64,000 nucleotides of DNA from Neobacillus piezotolerans (GCF_003362805.1 NZ_QNQT01000002.1:186001-250000); one strand, 5' to 3'; shown: positions 43,307-53,283, counted from the stretch's first letter. Numbers and translations are program-made. Notes: generated by a model from the sequence alone, not told the origin.

Positions 43307-44107
43307 TCATTCGGCAATTTTTTCAAGATTCCCATTCCGGTCCATTTTGAATTTTGTCGTGGGGCGATCTTCTTCTTCAAAAAGGACAAGATTGCGCGCC
43401 TTGTTCATGATTTTTAGAAGTGTTTCATAATCTTCCTGGATGACGCCGGTGTTTTGCTCAAGGTCACGGATTTTATTTTCCATTTCCTCGTTTTGCCTGC
43501 GAAGATTCGCAACTTCCCTCTTCAATCTTTCATTCTCGCTTTTTAATGCCTCGGCATGGACGCTTGAATTGTCATAGTTTTGCAAAAAAGCGATGACAGC
43601 TTGCATTGTCATGCCTTGCGGTGCAGGCTGCATGCCGAAACCTGAAGATAGGGATGAGGAAAATCTCGAAGACTGCGATTGTACAGCCGCCGGCTTGCCA
43701 TTCAATTCCTCAACCATCTTCTCTAGATCGAACGTTGTGGATTCCCCGTCAGCCGGTTGGCCCAACTCGTTGGAAATCTCCATCTCCATAACAGGGCTAT
43801 TATCGGCCAATTCAGGCTGTACTTCAATGGGAGGTGTATATAGAAGCTTTTTCTTTCCTCCCTGCTCTTTTCCAAGCATCCTCTGCCGCTGTTTTCGTTG
43901 TTTTTTGGCAAGCTGCAAAGCCTTTTCGTACGTATGGCGAACGACGGCGTTCCAGCGGAATCCGCAGGCCGCGGAAGTACGGTTCAGCTTGTCCCCGACT
44001 TCCTCGAAGGCGTTTAGCTGCGTGCTGCCCTCCCTTACGTGGCGGAGCACTGTTTCCGCCAACAGCAAGTCATCTTCGGCCGTCCAGGCATCCTGGCGAA
44101 CTTTCAT
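43307..44107 (-). CDS. rsfA: Prespore-specific regulator RsfA
   Basis: This 266-residue regulator modulates sigma-F dependent genes in the forespore. The N-terminal Myb/SANT-like domain ([20 protein letters not shown], then [20 protein letters not shown]) matches RsfA. A glutamine and serine rich middle follows, then a long C-terminal coiled coil ([20 protein letters not shown]). ATG 44107 with AAGGAGTG fits the family start. A second in-frame ATG at 44146 also has a good site (GGGAGGAAAG), so a longer form is possible. Confidence 0.9.
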   Translation of the reverse strand: MKVRQDAWTAEDDLLLAETVLRHVREGSTQLNAFEEVGDKLNRTSAACGFRWNAVVRHTYEKALQLAKKQRKQRQRMLGKEQGGKKKLLYTPPIEVQPELADNSPVMEMEISNELGQPADGESTTFDLEKMVEELNGKPAAVQSQSSRFSSSLSSGFGMQPAPQGMTMQAVIAFLQNYDNSSVHAEALKSENERLKREVANLRRQNEEMENKIRDLEQNTGVIQEDYETLLKIMNKARNLVLFEEEDRPTTKFKMDRNGNLEKIAE

Positions 44108-44392
44108 GTCAAAACACTCCTTCTCATTATTTGTTTCTGGATTCATGTTCTTTCCTCCCTGTGCAAAGAAATAGTATGGCTGCTCGAATTTGAATGTTTA
44201 TATTCCTAGCAATATCATGGACACTTTTTTTAAGTTTTATACAGGAGGATAAAAGGATAGTAGAGTACGAAGGGAACAGGGAAGTTCCACGGGACTGTTG
44301 CATTGCAGGAAAAGAAGCTGTAAAATACGTTAGGACCTTATTGGCCTGTGGCTCATTAACATAGATCGATTACCGGAAAGGATTTGAACGGA

Positions 44393-44614
44393 ATGCCGAA
44401 TGAATTCCGCGTGTGCGACGATTGCCAGGCAGTCAATCTGAAAACACTTGTCCCGCGCCTGAAGCAGCTGGATCAAAACGCTAAGATAGAAGTCGGCTGC
44501 CAGTCCTATTGCGGACCAGGACGAAAAAAAACATTTGCCTTTGTGAACAACCGCCCGCTTGCCGCATTGAGCGAGGATGAACTAATTGAAAAGGTTACCA
44601 AAAAATTAAAATAA
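44393..44614 (+). CDS. DUF1450 (YuzB-like) small protein
   Basis: This 73-residue protein has four conserved cysteines (VCDDC near residue 7, and [17 protein letters not shown]). The DUF1450 pattern suggests a small metal- or thiol-related protein in the cytoplasm. The function is unknown. ATG 44393 follows GGAAAGGA; the TTG nine bases earlier is too close to it. A terminator follows. Confidence 0.82.
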   Translation: MPNEFRVCDDCQAVNLKTLVPRLKQLDQNAKIEVGCQSYCGPGRKKTFAFVNNRPLAALSEDELIEKVTKKLK

Positions 44615-44625
44615 TTGAAACGTAC

Positions 44626-44665
44626 TCATCTTTGCCTATTTTGTCGGGCAAGGGTGATTTTTTTT
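44626..44665 (+). terminator. Terminator of the DUF1450 gene
   Basis: TCATCTTTGCC / GGCAAGGGTGA stem with G-U pairs followed by eight T residues. Confidence 0.75.
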
Positions 44666-44856
44666 GCGAAATTCCCTATCCACCCATCCTGGAACGTGGG
44701 CTTGGATAAACACTGGATATGCCGACAGAGCAAATTTTTGTAAAAATTGCAAGATGATAGCGTCGAAAATTGCTGTAGGAATTTGCTGAAAGAGGGATGA
44801 TTCTCACCCGGAATGGGGATATAATAGAAACAAGTTTAGAGGGGCAGGGGTGCGAG

Positions 44857-46155
44857 ATGGACGTACTATCGGAAAAACTGAATGAAGAAAAAGTATTCAA
44901 AGATCCCGTCCACCGCTATATCCATGTCCGCGACAAAATTATCTGGGATTTAATCGGGACGAAGGAATTCCAGCGGCTCCGGCGCATTAAACAGCTTGGG
45001 ACGACTTTCCTGACATTTCACGGGGCTGAGCACAGCCGTTTCAACCATTCCCTTGGAGTGTATGAAATAGTTCGGCGGATTGTCGACGATGTGTTTGCGC
45101 GGAGGCCTGAATGGGATGAAAACGACAGGCTGCTGACGCTATGCGCCGCACTGCTCCACGACTTGGGGCATGGGCCGTTTTCGCATGCGTTTGAGAAAGT
45201 CTTCGATCTCGACCACGAAGAATTCACCCGCGCCATCATCCTCGGCAATACGGAGGTAAATGCCATCCTGTCAAGGGCGGGCGCCGATTTCCCGAAGCAC
45301 GTGGCGGAGGTCATCGCCAAAACCTCTGACAAGAAACAGGTCATCAGCCTTATATCCAGCCAGATTGACGCCGACCGGATGGATTATCTTCAGCGTGACG
45401 CCTATTTTACGGGGGTCAGCTACGGATTTTTCGACATGGAACGTATTCTCCGCGTCATGCGGCCCCGTGAGGACCAGGTCGTTTTCAAACATAGCGGCAT
45501 GCACGCAATTGAGGATTACATAATGAGCCGGTACCAGATGTACTGGCAGGTGTATTTCCACCCCGTATCACGGGGGGCGGAGGTTATTTTGACGAAAATA
45601 CTCCATCGCGCGAAGGACCTCCATGGCCAGGGCTATGAATTCAAGAATGAGCCGCTCCATTTTTATTCCATTTTCGAAGGAAGCGTGACACTTGAAGACT
45701 ATTTAAAGCTAGATGAATCGATCATCCTCTTTTATTTCCAAATGTGGCAGGAGGAAGGGGATTTCATCCTCAGCGACTTGTGCAGGCGGTTTGTGAACCG
45801 GAATTTGTTCAAATTTGCCGAGTTCGATCCGGCCAGGGAATATAAAAAACTCACCGAACTGACCGATTTGTTCCGTAAAGCGGGCATCGACCCGGATTAT
45901 TATCTCGTCCTTGATTCCTCCTCGGATTTGCCGTATGACTTTTACCGGCCGGGCGAGGAAGAAGAACGGCTGCCGATCAATCTTTTAATGAAAAACGGCG
46001 ACCTGAGGGAACTATCCCGGGAATCGGCAATCGTAGAGGCTATTTCCGGCAAGAGAAGGACCGACCACAAACTTTATTTTCCGGGAGATTTCCTGCTGGA
46101 CGAATCCACCAAGAAAAATATAAAAAAGCAGATTCGCAGCATTCTTGATTATTAA
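44857..46155 (+). CDS. ywfO: HD-domain phosphohydrolase YwfO (dGTPase-like)
   Basis: This 432-residue HD-superfamily dNTPase has VHRYIHVRDKIIWDLIGTKE and RIKQLGTTFLTFHGAEHSRF. The metal core is HSLGVYEIVRRI, LLHDLGHGPFSHAFE (HD pair) and QIDADRMDYLQRDAYFTG. Its relative YwfO has about 433 residues and hydrolyses nucleotide triphosphates. ATG 44857 with GAGGGGCAGGGG gives that length; a TATAAT at 44820 lies inside the longer frame. Confidence 0.92.
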   Translation: MDVLSEKLNEEKVFKDPVHRYIHVRDKIIWDLIGTKEFQRLRRIKQLGTTFLTFHGAEHSRFNHSLGVYEIVRRIVDDVFARRPEWDENDRLLTLCAALLHDLGHGPFSHAFEKVFDLDHEEFTRAIILGNTEVNAILSRAGADFPKHVAEVIAKTSDKKQVISLISSQIDADRMDYLQRDAYFTGVSYGFFDMERILRVMRPREDQVVFKHSGMHAIEDYIMSRYQMYWQVYFHPVSRGAEVILTKILHRAKDLHGQGYEFKNEPLHFYSIFEGSVTLEDYLKLDESIILFYFQMWQEEGDFILSDLCRRFVNRNLFKFAEFDPAREYKKLTELTDLFRKAGIDPDYYLVLDSSSDLPYDFYRPGEEEERLPINLLMKNGDLRELSRESAIVEAISGKRRTDHKLYFPGDFLLDESTKKNIKKQIRSILDY

Positions 46156-46310
46156 AAAAAGTCCATTCATGGCGCGAGGAAATTTTAAAAAGATGCCATC
46201 TTTTGGACGATATTAAAAGACAGAGTTTATTTTTAATTGTGTTGATTGGAGCGGAAGTCAATAGCTGGATTTTATACAGTCCTTTAAAAGGGAGCAGGAG
46301 ATGAAGAGGT

Positions 46311-46820
46311 TTGTTAAACGATCATGCAAGGCTGATGCATGCAGTCATGGTTTCTGGTGAGATTGTCGGGAGAAAAAAGCTGCAGAAAATGATTTTTATA
46401 GCCAAAAAATTGGCCTTCCCATTCCAGGAGCGGTTCCAATTCCATTTTTACGGCCCGTATTCGGAAGAATTGACACTCCGCGTGGAAGAGCTCTGCAACA
46501 TGGGCTTTCTTGAAGAGTGCAAGGAAAACAAGGGCGCCTACAGCCAGTACCGCTACTGCCTGACCGAGGCGGGCAAGGAGTTCCTCGGCATGAGCCAAAT
46601 TGAAATGCCGAATCTGTCCGATTGCCTGTCCGATATGAACGGCCAAAATGCAAGATTCCTTGAGCTTGTCTCAACTATCCTTTATTTTGATACCCTGGAG
46701 CGCCCCGAGGTTGCCGAAAAAGTATTTACCTTGAAAAGCAGCCAGCGCTACACGGAGGAAGAAATTGATGGCGCGTACGAATACATCCGCCTTTTAAAAG
46801 AAAAAGCTAAGCTCCAGTAA
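46311..46820 (+). CDS. ywgA: YwgA family protein
   Basis: This 169-residue protein opens MLNDHARLMHAVMVSGEIVG and contains RKKLQKMIFIAKKLAFPFQE, matching YwgA of B. subtilis in sequence pattern and position after ywfO. It is cytoplasmic and shows a winged-helix-like middle (FYGPYSEELTLRVEEL). Start is TTG 46311, ten bases after AGGAG. The function is unknown. Confidence 0.85.
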   Translation: MLNDHARLMHAVMVSGEIVGRKKLQKMIFIAKKLAFPFQERFQFHFYGPYSEELTLRVEELCNMGFLEECKENKGAYSQYRYCLTEAGKEFLGMSQIEMPNLSDCLSDMNGQNARFLELVSTILYFDTLERPEVAEKVFTLKSSQRYTEEEIDGAYEYIRLLKEKAKLQ

Positions 46821-46836
46821 ATGGGCTTAGCTTTTT
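46801..46836 (+). terminator. Terminator of ywgA
   Basis: AAAAAGCTAAGC / GCTTAGCTTTTT, a 12-bp stem that includes the last codons and stop of ywgA. Confidence 0.8.
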
Positions 46837-46907
46837 GGTTTAATACATATGATGGGCTATAGCGTTCCAGTCCGCAGCTTAGCGGAGAAAACGGGCATTT
46901 CCGGAAT

Positions 46908-47093
46908 TTATTGGTCGCTTGCCCTGACGCCCGCTTTGGCATAATGGTTTTTCGCCATTTCTTCAATGATGACCGTGACATTTTCCTTCGGCGCCCCGGC
47001 AGCTTCTACGACAGCTTCGGTTACTTTTTCAACAAGTGCCTTTTTCTGTTCATCGGTGCGGCCTTCAAGCATTTTGACTGTTACGATTGGCAT
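46908..47093 (-). CDS. ywhB: 4-oxalocrotonate tautomerase family enzyme YwhB
   Basis: This 61-residue tautomerase begins with the catalytic Pro1 after Met removal (MPIVTVKMLEGRTDEQKKAL) and contains the conserved EEMAKNHYAKAG. It forms hexamers and tautomerises 2-hydroxymuconate-like compounds; the natural substrate is unclear. ATG 47093 follows GGAGGAATCAC. It is transcribed opposite to ywhC and corresponds to the ywhB position of B. subtilis. Confidence 0.93.
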   Translation of the reverse strand: MPIVTVKMLEGRTDEQKKALVEKVTEAVVEAAGAPKENVTVIIEEMAKNHYAKAGVRASDQ

Positions 47094-47142
47094 TTGTGAT
47101 TCCTCCTCCCAAGTACGTAATTCCAGTTTTCCATAAACAGAA

Positions 47143-47172
47143 AAAAACCGCAAGAGGGGGCCGGCGGTTTTT
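47143..47172. terminator. Terminator-like hairpin upstream of ywhB and ywhC
   Basis: AAAAACCGC / GCGGTTTTT lies about 50 bp before the ywhB start and 107 bp before ywhC, with no gene ending there. It may be an attenuator or end of an unannotated RNA. Confidence 0.5.
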
Positions 47173-47278
47173 AATTTCAGGCTTTCATCGTGTATACTTG
47201 AGGAAAGCAGCGAGGAATGAACTTATATATCCGTAGGTTCGAATATAGATAGAACAATACAGTACAGGGGGAAAAACT

Positions 47279-47935
47279 TTGAGCCTTTTTCCATATAATA
47301 CTCTTGAAAAATTTGTTTTCGCGGCATTGACCCTTGTGATCGCGTTTTCGGTGCATGAATTCGCCCATGCTTTCACAGCCTGGAAATTCGGTGACAACAC
47401 CGCGAAGAACCAGGGAAGGCTGACGCTCAACCCGATTAAACATATCGATCCGATTGGCGCCATCATGATTTTTGTCGTAGGATTCGGGTGGGCCCGCCCC
47501 GTTCCGGTCAATCGCTTCTTTTTTAAAAAACCCCGCCTGGCGGGAATCCTTGTTTCGTTCGCGGGGCCGCTCAGCAATTTCATCCTTGCTTCAATCGGCT
47601 TCATTGTTTTTTTCAGCATTGGGCGCTTTGGGGCGGATGGTGCTTACGCTGAAACGATGATCCAGTTTTTGAACACATTTATTTGGCTGAATCTAGTTCT
47701 ATGTGTTTTTAACCTGATGCCGCTGCCGCCTCTTGACGGATACCGAATTATCGAAGATTTGGCTCCAGGCGGCCTTCGGGCGAAAATGACCCAGTATGAG
47801 CAGTACGGTACGTTCATTTTCTTGATTCTTGTTATCACGCCGCTTGGTGACTACACCATCTGGCCTGTGTTCCAGGTGATCCTTCCCGCCCTTGCGGATG
47901 GGATGTACCAATTTTTCTTATCGTTCTTTGTGTAA
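47279..47935 (+). CDS. ywhC: Site-2 protease-type M50 metalloprotease YwhC
   Basis: This 218-residue intramembrane zinc protease family member has HEFAHAFTAWKFGD near residues 26-39 (HExxH) and FNLMPLPPLDGYRI (NPxDG-like) near 142. About six hydrophobic segments are present. The substrate is unknown. The start is TTG 47279 following CAGGGGGG. ywhD follows after 36 bp, as in B. subtilis. Confidence 0.9.
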   Translation: MSLFPYNTLEKFVFAALTLVIAFSVHEFAHAFTAWKFGDNTAKNQGRLTLNPIKHIDPIGAIMIFVVGFGWARPVPVNRFFFKKPRLAGILVSFAGPLSNFILASIGFIVFFSIGRFGADGAYAETMIQFLNTFIWLNLVLCVFNLMPLPPLDGYRIIEDLAPGGLRAKMTQYEQYGTFIFLILVITPLGDYTIWPVFQVILPALADGMYQFFLSFFV

Positions 47936-47971
47936 TCAATATTTTATGTGGTCGCAGGAGGTAGTTCTAGA

Positions 47972-48481
47972 ATGGAAGAAAAAAAGAAAAAGGTCGCCTT
48001 TAACATTATTAAAACCGATCCACTCGATAAACATAAAGGCTTTGGGAAAGGCGCTCTATCCCTTGATAATGTCTCACCGGTCATCATCGATGTTGAAGAA
48101 GGGGAGGCGGCCATCGATGTCGGGGCGATGCATGCGCGCAGCATCGTTGAAAAAGGTATTAAGTTCCTGCCGAATAAGGATGAGGTTCCGGATGCGAAGC
48201 CGTACTGGCTTATCTGGGTGACAATCGACCGGAATGAGGAAGGTCCATATTACGCTGGTGTAACCGCCTGTGAAATGACCATTAACCGCGAAATCCGCAG
48301 GGGGTACAAATCCCTGCCAGAGCATGTGAACAGAATGGATAAATCGCTGAAACGCCAAATTATCGTCAGCCACATGGACGATAAGTCAAAAAAAATTCTG
48401 GCGGATTTCCTTAAGGCCCACAACGAAGTCCTTTGGGAAAATTCGCCGGAAGAACTGAAAAACGGACTTGCTGTTAAGTAA
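47972..48481 (+). CDS. ywhD: YwhD family protein
   Basis: This 169-residue soluble protein opens KKVAFNIIKTDPLDKHKGFG and contains DVGAMHARSIVEKGIKFLPN, PYWLIWVTIDRNEEGPYYAG and KRQIIVSHMDDKSKKILADF. These match YwhD, a Bacillus family with no known function. ATG 47972 follows CAGGAGGT; the earlier in-frame codons have no ribosome site. It shares an operon with ywhC. Confidence 0.88.
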   Translation: MEEKKKKVAFNIIKTDPLDKHKGFGKGALSLDNVSPVIIDVEEGEAAIDVGAMHARSIVEKGIKFLPNKDEVPDAKPYWLIWVTIDRNEEGPYYAGVTACEMTINREIRRGYKSLPEHVNRMDKSLKRQIIVSHMDDKSKKILADFLKAHNEVLWENSPEELKNGLAVK

Positions 48482-48548
48482 AAAGAACCCAGGTCAGTCG
48501 GATGAAAATTGCCGTCTGAAGGGTGGCGGGGTTCGTTGGACAGACATG

Positions 48549-48583
48549 AAAAAGCCGAACAGCTTAGCTGTTCGGCTTTTTTT
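48549..48583. terminator. Bidirectional terminator of ywhD and pbpG
   Basis: A 15-bp stem AAAAAGCCGAACAGC / GCTGTTCGGCTTTTT between convergent genes, with T-runs on both strands. Confidence 0.85.
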
Positions 48584-48630
48584 CGGTAAAGGTTATGCAA
48601 CTTTCATCTATACAGTAGGTATGGCCCGTG

Positions 48631-50706
48631 CTAGTCTCCCCAGTCCCAAAGCTGCTTGTACCATGACTTTCCGCCTTTTTGCCTTTGCGCATCTTTTCCA
48701 TCCTGTGAATGGGTATGTTCGAGATGGTCGGTGCAGTATTCCACCGGCTCTGTTCCTGAAACGAAATAGGTGAACCGGCGGACCGGGCATTCCTTAACCG
48801 CGAGTTTTCCGTTTGCCGGGTCCACGTAGACGCCGGTCACGCCGTCGCGCGGCGGTTTGAACGCCTTGACCGGCTTTCCATCCAGCGCATCCTCCATGAA
48901 CCGAACCCAAATTTGTTTCGCATATGATTTTTCCGGTACTCCATCAATTTCCCGGGCATCGTCGTACCCGGTCCAAACGGCGGAAACAAGCTGCGGGGTA
49001 AAGCCAATCATCCAACTGTCGGTCGGTGTCGACCCGGATTTCCCGGCATATGGCCTGGTCATTCCTTTTGCGATCGTCCCGCCAGTAACTGCCGTATAGC
49101 CGTTCAGCGTAGTGTCGAACACCCCTGTCATCATCTGGGTCATTACATAGGCCCTGGCTGGGTCGAGAACCAGTTCATCTATTTCTTCATTTTCATAAAT
49201 GACTTTCCCGTTCGCTGTTTCAACCCGGGTAATCAGCGTAGGCTCGACCTTTTTGCCTCCATTGGCGAAGAGGCTGTAGGCGTTGGCCATTTCGGTTACC
49301 CTTACGCCCGATGTTCCAAGCGCGAGCGAAGGTACTTTCGCCATCCTGGTAGAAATTCCGAATTCCTTCGCGGTTTCAACAAGTGTATCCTCGCCAAGGA
49401 AGAGATGTGTTTTGACCGCATAGACATTGTCGGAGACCGCGAGTGCCTGGGCAAGCGTAATTTCTCCGTCCGCATACTTGTTATTGTAGTTGTGCGGCGT
49501 ATAATCAGGTCTGCCGTTCTCAAACCGAAATGTCGTCTGCTCGCTCCGGATCAGCGTTGAAGGGGTGTATCCTTGCCCTAGCGCCGCATAATAAAGAAGC
49601 GGTTTGATTGTCGAACCGGGCGCCCGTATCGCCTGGACCGCCCGGTTAAACGGGCTTTTTCCATAATCGCGCCCCCCGACCATTGCCTTCACATGTCCAT
49701 TCCTCGGATCGATTGATACAAGTGCAGCCTGAATTTCGGAGTCAGGCGAGATTACGGCCTGCACCTGCTTTTCAGCGGCTTCCTGCTGTATCGGATCGAT
49801 TGTTGTGTAAACCTTCAGTCCGCCAAGCGCAATTGCCCGTTCATTCAGGCCGAGTTGGTTCCGTAATGCATTCGCAACCGCGTCCTGAAAATACGGAGCT
49901 GCCTTCAAATCCCGATGAGGGTCCCTTCCGGTCAGCGCAAGTTCGGCCGCATACGCTTTTTCTGCTTCCGTGCCTTTGATATAACCGTTTCTTGCCATCG
50001 CTTTTAAAATAACGCCCTGCCTCTGCTTCGCCCGTTCCATCGAGGCAAATGGTGAAAAGGAGCCGGGGCCTTTTGGGATGCCGGCAAGCATGGATGCTTC
50101 GGACAGGGATAATTCAGAAGCATTTTTGCCAAAATAATACTGGCTTGCCGCCTGTACGCCATAAGCGCGATTTCCATAGTAAATTGTATTTAAATAGCCC
50201 TCAAGGATTTGGTCCTTGGAGTAATTCATTTCAAGCCTGATTGCGTAAAGTGCTTCCCGGAGCTTTCTTGCCCATGTTTTATCGTGCTCAAGGAAAAGGT
50301 TCCTGGCATATTGCATTGTGACCGTGCTCGCACCCTGGACTTTGCCGAACGCCTTTATGTCGGCTAGTGCGGCACCAGCAATCCGTTTGAAATCAAAGCC
50401 GCTGTGCTCGTAAAATTTCCTGTCTTCAATGGAAATGGTCGCATCAACCAAATAGGGCGAAATATCTTTAAGCGGCACCCAATACCGCTTTTGCCCGTAG
50501 CTAGTTTCACCGATGATCGTTCCATCCTCCGCAAAATAGAGGGTTGACTGCGGTACAGCCAGCGGGGGAGCGCCAAGAACCTTGACGTACATGAGCAAAA
50601 GCAGGGCCGCGAGTACAAGCAGCGCTGAACCAAACAACCCCAAAAAGGCGGCCGCCCGCAAATATTTCACGACTCGTTTCAACCCATGTCCAGTAATGGT
50701 TTCCAT
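48631..50706 (-). CDS. pbpG: Bifunctional class A penicillin-binding protein (PbpG-like)
   Basis: This 691-residue peptidoglycan synthase has an N-terminal membrane anchor at about 20-45. The GT51 glycosyltransferase domain (SIEDRKFYEHSGFD, QGASTVTMQYARNLFLE) is followed by a transpeptidase with SxxK APGSTIKP (about 365), SDN (about 430) and KSGST (about 555). The tail is charged. The location next to ywhD and speE matches pbpG (ywhE), the forespore PBP2D of B. subtilis; assignment of PBP2D function rests on that synteny. The weak GGGGTG site precedes ATG 50706. Confidence 0.9.
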   Translation of the reverse strand: METITGHGLKRVVKYLRAAAFLGLFGSALLVLAALLLLMYVKVLGAPPLAVPQSTLYFAEDGTIIGETSYGQKRYWVPLKDISPYLVDATISIEDRKFYEHSGFDFKRIAGAALADIKAFGKVQGASTVTMQYARNLFLEHDKTWARKLREALYAIRLEMNYSKDQILEGYLNTIYYGNRAYGVQAASQYYFGKNASELSLSEASMLAGIPKGPGSFSPFASMERAKQRQGVILKAMARNGYIKGTEAEKAYAAELALTGRDPHRDLKAAPYFQDAVANALRNQLGLNERAIALGGLKVYTTIDPIQQEAAEKQVQAVISPDSEIQAALVSIDPRNGHVKAMVGGRDYGKSPFNRAVQAIRAPGSTIKPLLYYAALGQGYTPSTLIRSEQTTFRFENGRPDYTPHNYNNKYADGEITLAQALAVSDNVYAVKTHLFLGEDTLVETAKEFGISTRMAKVPSLALGTSGVRVTEMANAYSLFANGGKKVEPTLITRVETANGKVIYENEEIDELVLDPARAYVMTQMMTGVFDTTLNGYTAVTGGTIAKGMTRPYAGKSGSTPTDSWMIGFTPQLVSAVWTGYDDAREIDGVPEKSYAKQIWVRFMEDALDGKPVKAFKPPRDGVTGVYVDPANGKLAVKECPVRRFTYFVSGTEPVEYCTDHLEHTHSQDGKDAQRQKGGKSWYKQLWDWGD

Positions 50707-50879
50707 GCATTCACCCCATTGCTTCCTTTCGGAAAAAATTCGCCCATCCCGGGCCGTATCAACAGTATGAAAGGAATGGGAGAATTTTAAACATTACGGG
50801 CTGGAAAGCTTGAAAATATTTCTTGCATTTTTGCCGGATTCCTCTATACTTTTTCTCATGTTTGCAATTATCCCACACT

Positions 50880-51030
50880 TAACAGGCAGTAAGCCCCCCA
50901 ACCTGGGATTTAGGGATTAGCAGGAATAGGGTGGGGGCCCAACTGCCCGTAAAGGTCCGATTGGTTCAACTAACCATCAGTGGGAGAGGAAAAACCCCAC
51001 TGATGGAGTTTCACTTTAATCAGTTGGGGA
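50880..51030 (+). other. Structured leader upstream of speE
   Basis: In the 409 bp between divergent pbpG and speE is a perfect 11-bp hairpin CCATCAGTGGG / CCCACTGATGG (50974-50984 with 50996-51006). Before it is a smaller GGTT/AACC hairpin. It lacks a U-run. It could be a leader structure or remnant of a mobile element; neither is proven. Confidence 0.4.
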
Positions 51031-51115
51031 AGTATAGCAGTAGAAACGGCGGCTTCTTTTTGATGGCCGATTGCTGCTTCCCTGTGGAAATTTTATTTTT
51101 GAAAGGAAGATGGAA

Positions 51116-51946
51116 ATGGGTGGACTTTGGTTTACTGAAAAACAAACCGAAAACTTCGGAATTACGATGAAGGTAAAGCGCACATTACATACAGAACAGA
51201 CAGATTTTCAAATGCTTGAAATGGTTGAAACGGAAGAATGGGGCAATATGCTTCTTCTTGATGGAATGGTTATGACCTCCATTAGGGATGAGTTCGTCTA
51301 CCATGAAATGGTTGCGCACGTTCCATTGTTCACGCATCCAAATCCGGAAAACGTCCTCGTTGTCGGCGGCGGCGACGGTGGCGTTATCCGTGAGGTGCTT
51401 AAACATCCACAAGTGAAAAAAGCGACGCTTGTTGACATTGACGGCAAGGTTATTGAGTATTCGAAGAAATTTTTGCCGGAAATCGCCGGCAAGCTTGATG
51501 ACCCGCGCGTTGATGTAAAGGTTGGCGACGGCTTCATGCATATCGCCGAAAGCGAAAATGCCTATGATGTCATCATGGTTGACTCAACCGAACCGGTAGG
51601 CCCGGCGGTTAACCTGTTTACAAAAGGCTTTTACGCGGGCATTTCAAAGGCATTGAAGGAAGACGGCATTTTTGTCGCCCAGTCCGACAATCCTTGGTTC
51701 AAATCGGACCTGATCCGCGATGTTCAGCGTGACGTAAAGGAAATTTTCCCGATCACCCGCCTGTACATTGCCAACATCCCGACATATCCGAGCGGTATGT
51801 GGGCTTTCACAATCGGATCAAAGAAATACGATCCACTTGAGGTATCGGAAGACCGCTTCCATGACATCGAAACAAAGTACTATACAAAGGAACTGCATAA
51901 AGCAGCATTCGTCCTTCCGAAATTTGTTGGGGACTTGGTGAAGTAG
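51116..51946 (+). CDS. speE: Spermidine synthase
   Basis: SpeE makes spermidine from putrescine and decarboxylated SAM. This 276-residue protein has the aminopropyltransferase core [20 protein letters not shown], then [20 protein letters not shown] and [22 protein letters not shown] 51116, six bases after AAAGGAAG, gives the B. subtilis length of 276. It precedes the agmatinase gene, together forming the arginine-to-spermidine end of polyamine synthesis. Confidence 0.95.
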   Translation: MGGLWFTEKQTENFGITMKVKRTLHTEQTDFQMLEMVETEEWGNMLLLDGMVMTSIRDEFVYHEMVAHVPLFTHPNPENVLVVGGGDGGVIREVLKHPQVKKATLVDIDGKVIEYSKKFLPEIAGKLDDPRVDVKVGDGFMHIAESENAYDVIMVDSTEPVGPAVNLFTKGFYAGISKALKEDGIFVAQSDNPWFKSDLIRDVQRDVKEIFPITRLYIANIPTYPSGMWAFTIGSKKYDPLEVSEDRFHDIETKYYTKELHKAAFVLPKFVGDLVK

Positions 51947-52048
51947 GAAATTTAGGGCCTTAATTTAGGCGGCCCTTGGAAAATAAAAGAAAGCAGAGCG
52001 GAGGGAGGCGTCGTCTCCCTCTCGTTGTGCCGGAAAGGATAGTGTGCA

Positions 52049-52921
52049 ATGAGATTTGATGAAGCTTATTCAGGTAACGTATTTATTAAAAGCCATCCAA
52101 ATTTTGAAGAAAGCAAAGCAGTCCTGTATGGAATGCCGATGGACTGGACAGTCAGCTATCGCCCGGGTTCCCGCTTCGGCCCCGCAAGGATTCGCGAGGT
52201 ATCAATCGGCCTCGAAGAATACAGCGCGTATCTTGACCGCGAACTTGATGATGTCAAATACTTTGACGCCGGGGACATTCCGCTTCCCTTCGGAAACCCT
52301 CAGCGAAGCCTAGACATCATTGAAGACTTTGTCGACAAGGTTCTTGCCGAGGACAAGTTCCCGCTTGGCATGGGCGGTGAGCACCTTGTATCATGGCCGG
52401 TCATGAAGGCAGTCTACAAGAAGTATCCGGACCTTGCCATCATCCATATGGATGCGCACACCGACCTTCGTGAAGAGTATGAAGGCGAGCCGCTGTCCCA
52501 TTCAACGCCAATCCGCAAGATTGCCGATCTGATTGGACCCTCGAACGTGTATTCCTTTGGCATCCGCTCCGGGATGAAAGAAGAATTCGATTGGGCGAAA
52601 CGCGTTGGCATGCATATTTCCAAATTCGACGTCCACCAGCCGTTGAAGGAAATTTTGCCGAAGCTTGCCGGCCGCCCGGTTTATGTGACAATCGACATTG
52701 ACGTCCTTGACCCGGCCCATGCTCCAGGCACCGGTACGGTAGATGCTGGCGGCATTACTTCCCGTGAACTGCTTGCTTCCATCCATGAAATCGCCCGTTC
52801 CGATGTGAAGGTTGTTGGTGCTGATCTCGTTGAAGTGGCCCCGGTTTACGACAACTCCGAACAAACCGCCAACACCGCAAGCAAGCTTATCCGTGAAATG
52901 CTGCTCGGCTGGGTAAAATAA
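52049..52921 (+). CDS. speB: Agmatinase
   Basis: SpeB hydrolyses agmatine to putrescine and urea, feeding SpeE. This 290-residue ureohydrolase has the binuclear Mn2+ motifs GMGGEHLVSW, DAHTDLREEYEG and DIDVLDPAHAPGTGTVDAGG. It lies 102 bp after speE in the same direction, as in B. subtilis, and ends in a terminator. Confidence 0.95.
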   Translation: MRFDEAYSGNVFIKSHPNFEESKAVLYGMPMDWTVSYRPGSRFGPARIREVSIGLEEYSAYLDRELDDVKYFDAGDIPLPFGNPQRSLDIIEDFVDKVLAEDKFPLGMGGEHLVSWPVMKAVYKKYPDLAIIHMDAHTDLREEYEGEPLSHSTPIRKIADLIGPSNVYSFGIRSGMKEEFDWAKRVGMHISKFDVHQPLKEILPKLAGRPVYVTIDIDVLDPAHAPGTGTVDAGGITSRELLASIHEIARSDVKVVGADLVEVAPVYDNSEQTANTASKLIREMLLGWVK

Positions 52922-52974
52922 GCAAGGCAAAGAGAGGATTGTATCGTGGCTCCTGTTCGCTAGATCGGATTGAT

Positions 52975-53005
52975 GTCACTCATGTGGAATTGAGTGACTT
53001 TCTTT
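52975..53005 (+). terminator. Terminator of speB
   Basis: GTCACTCA / TGAGTGAC stem followed by TTTCTTTC. Confidence 0.7.
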
Positions 53006-53077
53006 CGTGATTTTTGCCATTTGTACTCACCAAACGAGCCTGTTTTTGACTTTCACAGCCACACCTTTGAACACCTA

Positions 53078-53110
53078 GTGCCTGTTTCTTCCATGAAGCA
53101 GGCGCTTTTT
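53078..53110 (+). terminator. Second terminator-like hairpin before ywiB
   Basis: GTGCCTG / CAGGCGC stem (one G-U pair) followed by five T residues. Confidence 0.55.
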
Positions 53111-53283
53111 GAATTGTCGGCGGCTGAAAGCTATAATAAAGTGAAACTGCTTTAGGTAGGGTGGAGCAACGAAGGCTTTCGTGCTATAATTTTTAATTTA
53201 TAGGGCAAAAGATACGGAGACGCCCGCTTGGCGCGAAAACAAGATACAAAATAGGTATTTTTTAAAAAAGGGAGTGGACCCGG

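Larger units (their letters stand above)
52922..53283. other. Intergenic region between speB and ywiB
   Basis: It holds two terminator-like hairpins (listed separately) and then a short promoter-size stretch before ywiB. A segment near 53205-53240 weakly recalls the dispersed repeat terminus. No ORF with a ribosome site. Confidence 0.5.
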
